Source: Populus alba (lineage: Eukaryota; Streptophyta; Magnoliopsida; Malpighiales; Salicaceae). Taken from it: a stretch of DNA of 64,000 nucleotides. This document shows positions 26,813 through 37,693 of the stretch, in pieces; position 1 is the stretch's first letter, and every line of letters starts with the position of its first letter. The translations under genes and the position numbers were made by a program. The notes beneath the pieces were generated by a model. That model was given only the letters and a program-made list of their open reading frames with translations. It searched no databases and was not told the DNA's origin. The stretch is from assembly GCF_005239225.2 (NCBI RefSeq), contig NC_133288.1, positions 16,002,169 through 16,066,168 of the forward strand. Direction: 5' to 3'.

Positions 26813-26928
26813 AAGACACCTTAAAGAGAAGATGTGAGGGCCATGAAATGAGCCCAAGTTCAGACCGTTGCATGACAATGAGCAGAGACACCTTAGGAGA
26901 AAATGTGAGGGCTATGATAGGAGCCCAA
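26813..26928 (+). repeat. Direct repeats inside the LTR element
   Basis: About 44 bp at 26813-26856 recur at 26885-26928 with a 72-bp offset (shared words AGACACCTTA, TGTGAGGGC, GAGCCCAA). A shorter related copy (AAAGGCGAAGACACC followed by AAAGAGAG) lies near 26585. The function is unknown. Confidence 0.7.
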
Positions 26929-27773
26929 TTATAAAATGCCTCAGAGTCAATGTAATGGTTATATATGAGTGGACAAGTGTATAACCAATGAAGTGGTTAT
27001 GATGAGTATGAAGACAAATGCCAAATTGACTTTGATGGATATTGCCCCCATACTAAAGATCAATGAGTTAGAAGACATTTGCCTTAGATAATAATTGGAT
27101 AACTTGTGGAGCATTAAGACGCGATTGCTAGGAATGAGTAAAGGGCATGCACAGGTTCTTGGAACAAGTTGACTCTTATCAAGGTGGTGAGCTCTAATGA
27201 CATTATAATACTCAGAGTATGAAGACATATATGGATCAACCTTAATAGGTTGCCCCCATTGTTAAAGGTGGAGAGCTACCTAAACTCTTAGGACTAAGAG
27301 TGAGAGACTCACGGAGAAGTAAGGCGTGGTTTCTAGTGTAGAACAGAGGGCATACGTAACTTTTAGATGAGTAGACTCTTGGAAGAGTGGTGAGCTTGTG
27401 ATCAATGAAGTGGCTATGACTGTCACACTTGAAAAGAGAAATTTTCGTTTGAGGGGGTGTTGTAAGCCTTAGTGTGAGGCTTGAAAAATCATTCTAGACT
27501 GAGCATGGTTGATATGCTCGAAGGGGAATGTTATATCCTAGAGACAAGCGTTAACACTCTTTAGATGTGATGTAAGAGACCATCTAATTGAAATAATCTT
27601 TTGGTGTGAGCAAGGGTGTGTTTTGGTGACTCTAGTGATTGAAAGGTTTGGTAAGTACCTGTAAACTTGGTCGAAGATGCTCTCAGAATAAAAGTTTGTA
27701 AAAGTTACAGGATACAAGTTTGTGCTAAAGAAGCAAGAGGACAATTGCCCACATAAATAGCAAAGGGGGTGAT

Positions 27774-27860
27774 TGTTAGGAATTTATCATTATTGTGGCA
27801 ATTACCCCACATCCACTTTATACGAGTGGAACAACTCATCACCGGTCAGATTCCCTAACA
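27774..27860 (+). repeat. 3' LTR collapsed to 87 bp
   Basis: It begins TGTTAGGAATTT and ends CCCTAACA. The match to the 5' LTR breaks at CATCACC, which occurs twice in the 5' LTR (near 24556 and 24951). The roughly 390 bases between those copies are missing here, which is the outcome expected from deletion between short direct repeats. Confidence 0.85.
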
Positions 27861-27865
27861 TTGGT

Positions 27866-29067
27866 AGCTAGGTTTTGGTCTAAAAGAAATGGTAGAGGCG
27901 AGGAGATGGTGCTGCTACTTATTACAAGGACTTGTGCTGTTGCTGCTAATGGGTGATCTATTATGGCAGGGAAAATTGGTGGAGACAGGCTAGTGCACCT
28001 TGGTTGGTTGCTAGAGGTGGTGTTTGGTATGGCTAATGATTGGTCTTTTTTTATTAACAGGTATAGGATCTTTTTTTTATATATTATTGTATAGGTGTAT
28101 TTGAGCTGATAAGTGAGATAGTGTTTTGGTATATGAGTGATTTTTGTTCTAACTAATACTCTTTTAAAATTCCTCATTTATCTTGAAAATTTCCCTTTGT
28201 TTTTTGGAACAACCACATATTTATAGACAAAACAAACTTATCTTTTTTCTCAAAATTACTTAGTCCCAAGCAACTACGAAAAAACTTTGATTATTCATTT
28301 TTTTTTCATTTTTAGTCCCCATTTCCAAGTATTTTTTTTATATATATTTTAATATTTTTGAAAACAATAATGTCAACGTCGACTTAATAAAATTAATTAG
28401 TGATTTTGAAATGAGCGCGTTAAAAACTGAACACGTTAAAAGTAAATTTTTAATTTTTTTTTTAAAGTCATTGCAAATTTCAAAAATGACACAATACATC
28501 CAAATGTATTTTTGGATTTTTTTTCAAAAAAAATAAATAGAAGAAAAATAAGGTAAAAAAAATAGGTTATGGAAAAAGTTTTATACCAATATATTAATTG
28601 CTAAAATATTAGGGGGTCAAATGATAAAGAAACCTTAACTTCAAGGATTAAATTGAAGTTTTTTTGTGATAAATAGTAATAAGGTTTTTTTTTTCTTCTT
28701 GTTAAAGTTGATTTTTCTTTTTTTAATTGTTATTTTTAATCACAACTATATATAGTTTGATTTTGCTAAATTGATGTTCAATAAATATTGGAATGATGTT
28801 TAAAATGATGTACATGTTAAAATGAAAAAAATATCTTAAAAATACATGGTAATGCAAAATAGAAAGATGAAATTAAAAATTTTAAATCTTGAAAAAAAAA
28901 AAAAAAAAACTGGTGTCTGTGTGTGTGACAAAAGGGAAGAAAAGAGTAGCGAAACGACATATCGCTTGACAGGAAAAAAAAAAAAATTGATTGTCGTCTC
29001 CGTCGAAAGAAGAGGGAACAAGGTTTAAGATTGGAAGCAAGGAAGGAGAAGAAAAAAATAAAAGAAA
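27866..29067. other. Intergenic spacer with AT-rich repeat-like tract
   Basis: The G-rich repeat flank continues to about 28070. After that the sequence is AT-rich, with T and A homopolymers between 28230 and 28720 resembling degenerate dispersed repeats. 28800-29067 is the purine-rich leader and promoter side of the next gene. No gene is supported. Confidence 0.5.
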
Positions 29068-30152
29068 ATGGGCGGCGCAGAAGAAGAGAAGCAAGCAAAC
29101 GAGATGCCAAGGTCTAATCCAATAACACAGGCCCAGTTCCTCCTCTGGAAACGCCAAAAGGTACTTTCTTCTTCGCCCTTTACTTTCCTAGGGTTTCTTT
29201 CTATTCAAACCAATTGTCCTGGAATTCATAACTGATAATTGAGCTATATTGAAATTTTAAATATGTTAATATATACCGAAACTTTCATCTTGAATCGTTG
29301 AGTTTGTTGTGTGTATCATGTCAAAGCAGTGCAACACTAGAAATATTGAACAGTTTGGCCTTTGTCCTAGGAATTAGAATAGGGAAATCTCTGTTAGCTT
29401 TTTGTGTATGAATTCACTTTAAAGGCTATTTGCGAAATAAATACAGTATTACTGAGTGGTTATGCACTTCTTTATTTGGTTCCCAATTTCATTTATCATC
29501 CAGGTATCTGTAACTTGTTGAGGGTTTAATATAATTGGCCATACATGGTAGTTCCTGATCCTTTCTATCCTATCGGCCATATATTGATTTGGTGGGTCAA
29601 AGTTATCATCAAGAAGGAATAAAGAACTGGGAAAGGGATTTTGTGGTAATGCATTTAACTGTTAGTAGCAAGAGTTGGTACCCATGTTGTGAGTTTTCTT
29701 TTTTATAGTATTTGCCGCAATGAATCTGTTACAAATCAGACACCATCGTGAAATTAAAAATTTTAGTCTGCAGTTTGTTACTAGTGAAGGTAACTGAGAG
29801 CCTTCTCAAGGCATTATAATAACTTGCTGTTAAGTAGAGGGTATTTGCATAATCCCATCTCCTTGAACTGTTACCAAGTTGATAACAAGTTCAGAGACAT
29901 GATGAGGGCTCAACTAATGTTAGACTACTTTATTTACTTTTTTCTTTTATAATTATGACAATGGATATCTGTCTTTTTTCTTTTGTTCTGTTTTTTTGTT
30001 TTTTTTTTTTTTATCAGGAAGCAGATTCCTCAGCTAGAAAAGCTGAAGCTGCTAGGAAACGTGAAGAAGATATAGCTGCAGGAACAGTACAAATGAATGG
30101 CCGGGAACTCTTCTTGCATGAACCTTGGGTGTTTGATAACACTCAGTATTGA
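29068..30152 (+). CDS. 75-aa protein resembling the C-terminal module of DFRP/ZC3H15 proteins
   Basis: Two exons, 29068-29160 and 30018-30152, joined at AAG/GTACTT and TTATCAG/GAA. The protein starts MGGAEEEKQANEMPRSNP. It contains TQAQFLLWKRQKE, a charged helical stretch (AEAARKREEDIAAG) and QMNGRELFLHEPWVFDN. The pattern FLxWKxxK, then a charged helix, then G-R-E-(L/V)-F is known from the C-terminal part of DRG-family regulatory proteins such as ZC3H15, which stabilise DRG GTPases. The CCCH zinc fingers and GTPase-binding part are absent. Conserved-looking exon ends and an intact frame support a real gene. Its function is unknown; a role at DRG GTPases or ribosomes is inference only. Confidence 0.8.
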
Positions 30153-31914
30153 GGTTTGGTTTTTGTTCAAGAACATATAAACATATACAGACTCATTCGT
30201 GTAATGCCTGAGAGAATATCTTAACATATAATGCTCTATTTCCTGTTGACTTTGCTTTTAAAAAAACTTATGGTGCCTTGAGAATGCCCAATGATGTTGA
30301 TTTTTTTAAAAATGTCTGCTAATAGCTGGTATTATGATTTCGTAGTTGTGGTGTAAAGGAAGAACAATGGGATCAATATATGACTATAGTTATGTTTTGC
30401 TCTGCTCCTAGAACGCTATGAATGATATGAGGAAGTGATCACCTATTTTGCAAAGTCAGCAACATATTTTGCGGGCATTCAGTTTATATATTAATAGAGT
30501 AATAGTGTAGAAGAAGTGTAAACATTGTATTTTACATGTACTTTACACCGGCACTCTACTATACCTTTATTGTCGATAGGGTTTGTCAACACTCTTTGGC
30601 GCTACATAACATGGCGCGTGATTAAGGAGTCAACTTACATTTATTTTTGTTCCCTGAGTGTTTTTTTCTTTTCTTTTCTTTTGGTAGTTGTTCCATGCAA
30701 GGTGGCTAATGTTTCTCATTCATCTAGCTGAGGCGAGCCTAACAGTTGCATCATTTGTTATACAAGTAACTTTGGGGACAGTTTGCAAATATTGCAAAGT
30801 ACTCCTTTTAGGGCACCTATTCTCCCACCACTAATTACTATGCCTACTTTCTGCTCATCCTCTCGGACCCTTCACAAAATTTGAGCCTGGTTTCTCTCCC
30901 TCATCAATAATGCAGATCCTTTACCATGCTGCCTCAATACTAATTCATTCACCCATCTGTGTTCTTAATGCCCGTGTACTGCTGGAAGATAAAATCATGG
31001 ACCTTGCATTTGCATTTGGGTTCCAGTGCTCGTTAAACTTCTTGTGAAGGAGGCAGCCAGCGCTGGCCTGGAAGGGTGCTTTCCTGCTTGAGTTATTCAC
31101 ACTTTTCCTGGCCTAGCTACTAATACACTCAGATGATTAGGTGTTGGTAGAATAGGAGTAGAAGCAGGAAAGTTGTTTGTAGCGGTTTATACACACAGAT
31201 GATACGTGGTATAGTATACATATTATTATACCAAGGTTCATGTAAATGGAAAATTGTTACAGAGTCATTTGTTTCATGGAATGGCTATGGCATTTTAGAG
31301 CAAGGCATCATTGAAAGCTTGCTGCACTTTTGTCGAACCACATCCAATAGTTCATACATGGTACAGAACTGGATCTGGCACACGCCAGAGTAAGAGCACC
31401 GAAAAGAGAGAGTTCCACTGACAATTGCACTTAAACTTTATTTAAGAAGCCAGATTTCACCAGAAACATTGAATGCATTGTCCGAAGACGAAGCACTGAC
31501 TCAAACTGCAACGACATAAAAGAAACTTAAAAGACGCTAAAAAGACGACATAAAACTAAAATAGATTCGCAAGCTTAATTTTCAGCTAAAACACTAGACA
31601 ATATGACTCGGATTTGACAGGATCTCTCCGCGTCCTCCTCCTCCATGTCATATCGCCTCCCACTTCCCCTTACTCAGATCGTTTTCGCCTGCAATGAAAA
31701 ACCCTTCAGTGAGAACTGGTTAGGAAGATCATAACCGGCATTTAGCCCCCTCTTTCTTTCTTTTTGTCCTTTTTTCATGTCTCATTTAAAGTTTTTGTGG
31801 AAATTGATGAAAAAATAACTCTCATTCAAAAAATACGTGAACATGAGCCCACTGAGAGGGAGAAACTAAACATGCAATGCGAGTTAATGAAGGTTCATAG
31901 AGCAGGAAGGATAT
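30153..31914. other. Convergent intergenic region
   Basis: This holds the 3' UTR of the 75-aa gene and, on the other strand, that of the 89-aa gene. Composition is more balanced than the other spacers. I see no intact or decayed coding sequence and no repeat termini. Confidence 0.5.
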
Positions 31915-33095
31915 CTACCAGAGTTCCTCTTTGACAGAGTCCAGATCACGCCTTATTTCCTCTATATCCCTATGGATGTGCTGCAAACATAAAAGAGTTG
32001 CATGTTTCATCATACAGTGAAGAAGAGGAGAGGATCCACTAAACACATTGTATTTGGATCTTCACTAATATTAATAGAATTTTGTAAATTAATATCAGGC
32101 ATACCTCAAACCTATGGTTGTAATATTTAATCCCAATTTAATAAAGAATCCAGTACATGCAGAAGAAGAAAAATGTACAATTAGAAATGGTCATTATACT
32201 TAGTAATGAAATATGGAATCGTGTATATATATATATATATATATAGACACAAACACAGAGAGAACTAAATAGAGAATAACCAGTCAATGAGGAATTGTAG
32301 ATCCCCGCCAGAATATCGTTGAAGGAGTTGGTTCCTTTCCTGTTTATAAGCATGGAGATGTTAGAAATAATTAGGGGAGAAGGTAGAAAGGAACTCTAAC
32401 TCGTATTAACTTATTCTCACAGGAGAAAAAAGTCCCATGAACTTGTGGACTTGGAATACTAGAGTATTTTTAACATATATATTTGTCATTTAGAGATTAA
32501 TTAAGAGATTTAAAGGATAACTACAACATTAATATATTGCCTCCATATATACATGCAGAACACATTGAATGAATTCTTTGAATGTAGGCTTAATTAATCC
32601 AAAAGAAACCATTAAGAAAATGAAGAACATCCATGCAATAGAGACGAAGAGAGCTGTACATCACCTCTAGCAATTCTTCTCTATTATCTTCGCTGCATGG
32701 CATTAGATTCAAAGGGTTAGTGAATAAATAAAGGCTGATTAGTGATCAAAATGCACGTTTGTGTGAATATGGCAACAATTTCCTTCACAATTGAAAGGAG
32801 GTTTTTTACTTGGTCGCATATAGTGAACCAAACCATTTCCAGACCTGAGATTTACACATACAAATAATTAAGAAAAAGCACCTTAGCTAGCATTTCATTT
32901 ACACACATGGAGCTAGTACCTGTTGCTGTCTTCAAATGCAGGTAAGGCAAGAACAGGAGGAAGCATAGGGCGTCTCAAACACGTATTGTTGTCAGATCCG
33001 CTGTGTGCTTGCTGCTGCTGCTCTTGCTCCTGTTGTTGAGTTCCTGAAGCTCCCGTGCTTCTCTTCTCATTAACGGTGAACCTAAATCTAGCCAT
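31915..33095 (-). CDS. Unrecognised 89-aa protein, Gln-rich with C-terminal coiled coil; 28-nt microexon
   Basis: Three exons: 33095-32920, 32692-32665 and 31980-31915, all with GT-AG borders and continuous frame. The N-terminus is basic (MARFRFTVNEKRSTG), then comes a Gln/Glu run (TQQQEQEQQQQ), a segment CLRRPMLPPVLALPAFEDS, and an acidic, heptad-like C-terminus ending RRDLDSVKEELW. The middle exon is only 28 nt. A TATA box sits 75-80 bases upstream of the ATG, which supports this start. I do not recognise the family. The proline-hydrophobic segment plus coiled coil suggests a small adaptor or regulator, which is inference. Confidence 0.7.
32224..32245. repeat. (TA)n microsatellite in an intron
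   Basis: About 11 TA units within the second intron of the 89-aa gene. Confidence 0.9.
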
Positions 33096-33166
33096 TTTTG
33101 GACAAAAGAAGGGAGTAAAGGGAAAGGGAGTAACTTATTTGATGAGGACCAAGTGCTTTGTGGGGT

Positions 33167-33175
33167 GCATTTATA
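33167..33175 (-). promoter_or_regulatory. TATA box of the 89-aa gene
   Basis: Minus-strand TATAAATGC about 75 bases upstream of the ATG at 33095. It is compatible with a short leader of roughly 40-50 bases. Confidence 0.6.
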
Positions 33176-33239
33176 GGAATAAAGACAGGCTAGGTACTCG
33201 ACAGGTGTTTTAACAGCTTCAAATCTCGTACTTATCCAC

Positions 33240-33267
33240 CTCTTCTTCTTCTTCTTCTTCTTCTTCC
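33240..33267. repeat. (CTT)n microsatellite
   Basis: About nine CTT units on the plus strand, (GAA)n-type on the transcribed side, located upstream of the TATA box of the 89-aa gene. Confidence 0.9.
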
Positions 33268-33689
33268 CGTTTAATGGTGTAGTTTCGGAAACCATGAGAG
33301 ATTTAAAGCTGTAAACCTCTTGGCGAACTAGCTAGGGTAACTGGTATGCTCTGGGGTTCTAAAAAATGTAAATTAATAAAAAACGGTGCCCAACTTTTGA
33401 TATAATATATTTTCTAGAGAAATTCAACTTTTAAATCATTTTAATTCCACATATAATTTCATATTCATACGATTAGAGAGACTATATATACTCAATAAAA
33501 GAAATGAAAGCATGTATATATTTGCGTCTGTGATTTTGGAAAATACGAAATTTGAATTAATAATAAGTAAATAAGTAATTCTCCTAAAAAATAAAAAAGG
33601 TAGATAAGTAAGTTTGAACTTTACGGATTAGGTTTTCAGTGGAACTCTCGTCCTTCTCCTTCTGTTTTTTTTTTTGGGGAAAATACGAA

Positions 33690-33910
33690 AACAACTGTCT
33701 TATTTTCCCCCTGTTTTAAAAAACGCTCGTTGAAGGTTATTGGAATATTAATTATTTATGAATGTAGTTGTGGTTATTTTTTAAATTATTTTTTATATTA
33801 AAATGTATTAAAATAATTTTTTTTTAATTTTTAAAAATTAATATATCAAAATAATTCAAAATATATAAAAAATTTTTAATTAAAAAATTTAAACTTTTAC
33901 ACGTTTCTAA
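33690..33910. repeat. Dispersed AT-rich repeat fragment
   Basis: Runs such as ATTAAAATGTATTAAAATAA and TATCAAAATAATTC resemble abundant AT-rich MITE-like repeats of poplar. No terminal repeats or target duplication were defined. Confidence 0.3.
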
Positions 33911-34187
33911 ACTAGCTCTGAAAATGCAAATATTCCTTTTGTAAAGGTCTACTACGCTCTCTCACAATCTTTAGCATCAATTCCATTTCTGGATGTCACA
34001 ATTGTTATTCCTCAAGACTACTCTAAAAATCTATGCTTAATTGATTGCTGTGTGGTAAAAAAATAAATGTTTTTGTTTAATTTGACTACTTGATCGTGAT
34101 CGTATTTTAACATATTTATTTTTATTTTACCTTCATGAAATTCATTTTTCAAGGGATTCTAAATCAAACATGCTGAAGGATTTTCAA

Positions 34188-35730
34188 ACAACACAAATGA
34201 TAATACTATAATATTTATCGTTGTAGTTATAAAATTAAATGATTGTACAACACGTTTGATAACATAATACATTTTAAGGTCATTTAATTTGTAGATATAA
34301 TTCTTAATAAACAACAATTATTTTGTCATTATAAAATAATCATACAACACGTTGAGATGGTATAATTTTTCTTTAAAAATTATTTTATTGTTATAGCTTT
34401 TAACGAATAACGATTATCTTATCGTTATAATATGATCATACAACACGACACGTAAGATGATACTATGATTTTTAATAAAAGTTGTTTTTTGTTATAGTTT
34501 TTAACAAACAATGATCATTTTATCGTTGTAAAATGATCATACAACACGAGTGATAATACTATGATTTTGAATTAAATATCATTTTGTTATTATAGTTTTT
34601 AACAAACAAGGATTATTTTGTCATTATAATAACATGTGCAATAATGCTATGATTTTTAATGAAAGGTCATTTTGTCATTACAAAATAGTCATATAACACG
34701 TGCAATAATACTATGATTTTTAATGAAAGATTATTTTGTGGTATAGTTTTTAATGAACAACATCATTTTATCGTTATAAAATAGTCATGCTAACGTGCAA
34801 TAATACTTATGATTTTTAATGAAAGGTCATTTTGTCATTATAGTTTTTAATGAACAATAATTATTTTGTCGTTACAAAATAGTCATACCACACATAAAAT
34901 AATACTATATATAATTTTTAATGAAAGGTCATTTGGTCATTATAATTTATAACGAATAACGATCATTTTATCGTTATAAAATGATAACACAACACGTACA
35001 ATAATACTATGATTTTTAATGAAAAGTCATTTTGTCGTTATAGTTTTTAACAAACAACAATCATTTTGCCATTATAAAATGATCATACAACACATGAGAT
35101 AATACTATGATTTTTAATAAAAGGTTATTTTGTCGTTATGGTTTTTAACAAACAACAATTATTTTGTCATTATAAAATCGTCATATAACATGTTCAATAA
35201 TACTATGATTTTTAATGAAAGGTCATTTTGTTGTTATAGTTTTTAATGAACAATGATCATTTTGTCGTTATAAAATAGTTGTAGCACACATGTGCAATAA
35301 TATTATGATTTTTAATGAAATATCATTTTGTCATTATAGTTTTTAAATGAACAACGATTATTTTTATCATTACAAAATAATCATACTACACGTGTAATAA
35401 TATTATGATTTTTAATAAAAGATCATTTTATTGTTATAATTTATAACGAATAATGATCATTTTATCATTATAAGATGATCATACAACATGTGTGATAATA
35501 TTATAATTTTAATGAAAAATCATTCAGTCATTATAATTTTTAACAAACAATGATTAATTTATCATTATAAAATAATCATTAAAACACGGGAGATAATATT
35601 ATCATTTTTAACAAATTAACAATGGTCATTTTGTTGTTATAAAATGAACATACAATACATGGGATAATATTATAGTTTTTAATGAACAATTATCTTTTTA
35701 TGCGTTATAAATGATCTAACAAAACACGAG
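34188..35730. repeat. Tandem array of about 95-bp AT-rich, hairpin-forming units
   Basis: About 16-17 diverged units, most 95-105 bp. A typical unit reads: CAACACGTG-like box, AATACTATGATTTTTAATGA, TCATTTTGTCGTTATAG, TTTTTAACAAACAA, then GATCATTTTATCG followed by TTATAAAATGATC. The last two blocks are inverted complements and make a stem of about 11-13 bp in several units (for example 34506-34535 and 34965-34985). No open frame runs through it. This is minisatellite- or satellite-like, not CRISPR: there are no unique spacers and the units diverge along their whole length. Confidence 0.88.
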
Positions 35731-37400
35731 CAAAAAAAGTATAATTGGATATTTCTTATCAACTTATCCTATAAATATAATTAGATATATATTTTTTTTA
35801 TTTAGAAGAGTTTGTAATTCTCGAAAATATAATCTCAAATAATTAAAAAGGAAAAGAAAACAGCTTCTACTAGTAAATGACTTAACTGCCCTGAGGATTG
35901 TCACGTTCCAGTAGGGATCCCCTCCCTCGTAAAAAGCGTGACGGTTTTTTGCATGCAAAGGCACAGTGCCAAATACTCTTTTAAAAAGGTTAGTTTTTGC
36001 TCTTTTGGCTTCTTCCTAACAAACCCAGCCACGTGCTCACCGTTCCCACGTTCCTCCCCCCTTCCCTTTTTTTTTTTTTTTTTTTTTGTTCTTTCAAAAT
36101 AAATGATAGAAACCGAAGATACCCCCATTTATGGAAAAAACAAAAGAAAAAAACTAAATGTGGGGTCTACTTGGTGGCCCTGGAATTATCCTACGTGGGG
36201 CCTAGTTAGACAGACTGCCATGGATGGTTCGTATTGCCAAATGGAGCTCTTGTGGGGCCCACTTAGATACAAAAAACGCTCGTGTTGATTTATCCTATTT
36301 TATCTTACACCATTTTTATATAATGCATTGCCTTTGCTGCAAATACCAGATGTTTGGATATGCCGTCCTTTTGCGGTAGACTTACCTTCCCTTGCAATTT
36401 TTTCCACCATTTCTAAAATCTTGGAATTGTTTCAACGATTTCTTGAAAATGTCTATCTTGCAACCATGAAAAAGGAGTTAGATATTTTAGTAAATAAACT
36501 CAAGTGATTAACTTGGTAGTTAAAGTGTAGTTAAAGAGGTAATTCGCTAGCTCTAGTTTTTTTTTTTTTAATTCAAATATTGAGACCAATATTTAAAAGC
36601 AATTTATTAAATTTCTTTAAAATACACTATGGTGATGTGAAAAGTGCACTCTTACGTTGCATTTGGGTAATGTATTAGGATAGAAAATACATATATACAA
36701 AAAGGGAAAATATATGTTTAGTTAGGATGAAGATAAATATAAAATAAATTTCTATCTATAATAAATTTTTATCATTTCAAAACATAAAAGATAACAAGAT
36801 ATGCTCTCTTTTTTTCACTGTTTTTGCCTCTTCCATCTTGAGACAGTAACTAAATACCTTAAAATCATTCATGAAAAAATTTAATCTTAATTGATGTGCT
36901 AGATAGAGAGTATCTTGAATATAAAACAAAATAAATTTTACTTATAGAAATACTAATTATCGTGTTGATTTTATGGTACAAGCAATACACTGAGAAAAAA
37001 ACACTATGTATTTTAATAATATTTATCGTTGGGGGTTTTGGAAAAAAATTTTTAAAAAATTCTCCTCCTAATTTTATGGTAATTAAAAAACTATATTTAA
37101 TTTTTTAGAGATTTTAAATAAAAAGTTGATTATATAATAAAAAAAATAATTCTAGATTCATAGATGAAATTGTTTTGTTATCCAATTATACCTAATTTTT
37201 TTTTATTTTTGGATCTTAATACAAGATTTCACAGACATGGTTAGCCCAAAATCAACATTTACCAATGATATGAAACTGCTAATAAAAACAATCTTTAAGT
37301 CACTTATCCTTTAAAGAAAATTACTAACAAATTCGAAGCATAGTTAAGAAAAACAATAAAATAAAAATGTTCAAATTGCTGGAGAAAGGAAAAATTTCAA
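35731..37400. other. Intergenic spacer
   Basis: No supported gene. A T-run lies at 36067-36087. GC-richer motifs at 36150-36280 include repeated TGGGGCC/TGGGGTC words (36159, 36196, 36254). The remainder is AT-rich. Confidence 0.5.
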
Positions 37401-37530
37401 TCTGCATGCAGTGAATAAGAGTGTTCTTTTGTTTCTTAATCTTCCATCAACAGCAAGCTCCAAGAAGATCAAAGCTCTTATTCGCAGAGCATGCACGCAG
37501 CACTTCCTGCAAAATTATGAAGTAAACAAA
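37400..37530 (-). other. Possible 3'-UTR exon of the Gln/Asn-rich gene
   Basis: On the minus strand ATAAG/GTAATT just after the stop codon could be a donor and TTTTGCAG near 37510 an acceptor. This would leave a terminal non-coding exon. Such an exon arrangement could expose the transcript to nonsense-mediated decay. Evidence is splice-site shape only. Confidence 0.35.
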
Positions 37531-37693
37531 TATTAACACATTGATTTACTGCAGTGATTTTGTAAGCATTGTGTAAGAAATAGACAGGTTGTGGGCAGAG
37601 CTGATATTGAAAACATCAAAGGATGTTAAGACAAGGGGGAAAAAGAAAAGGAGAAGAAAGAACAAGTACATTCGAAGGAATTACCTTATGCAA

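Larger units (their letters stand above)
24502..27860 (+). mobile_element. Non-autonomous LTR retrotransposon (LARD-like) with 5-bp TSD
   Basis: The 5' LTR is 24502-24973 (TGTTAG...CAACA), followed by a primer-binding site TGGTATCAAAGC (24976-24987; initiator-Met tRNA type, one mismatch to the usual form). A purine tract AAAGGGGGTGAT precedes the 3' LTR at 27774-27860. TTGGT flanks both ends (24497-24501 and 27861-27865), a perfect target duplication. The 2.8-kb interior has no gag, protease, integrase or reverse transcriptase that I can recognise, so it would need proteins from another element. The 3' LTR is only 87 bp because of an internal deletion. Superfamily is not resolved. Confidence 0.88.

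Noticed and set aside
28817..29157. Overlapping minus-strand frames of 91-97 codons
   Set aside because: They are antisense to the purine-rich leader and first exon of the 75-aa gene; their Phe/Ser runs come from A-tracts.
34188..35730. CRISPR-like periodic repeats
   Set aside because: The repeats diverge along their whole length, have no unique spacers of constant size, lie in a plant genome and have no cas-like genes.
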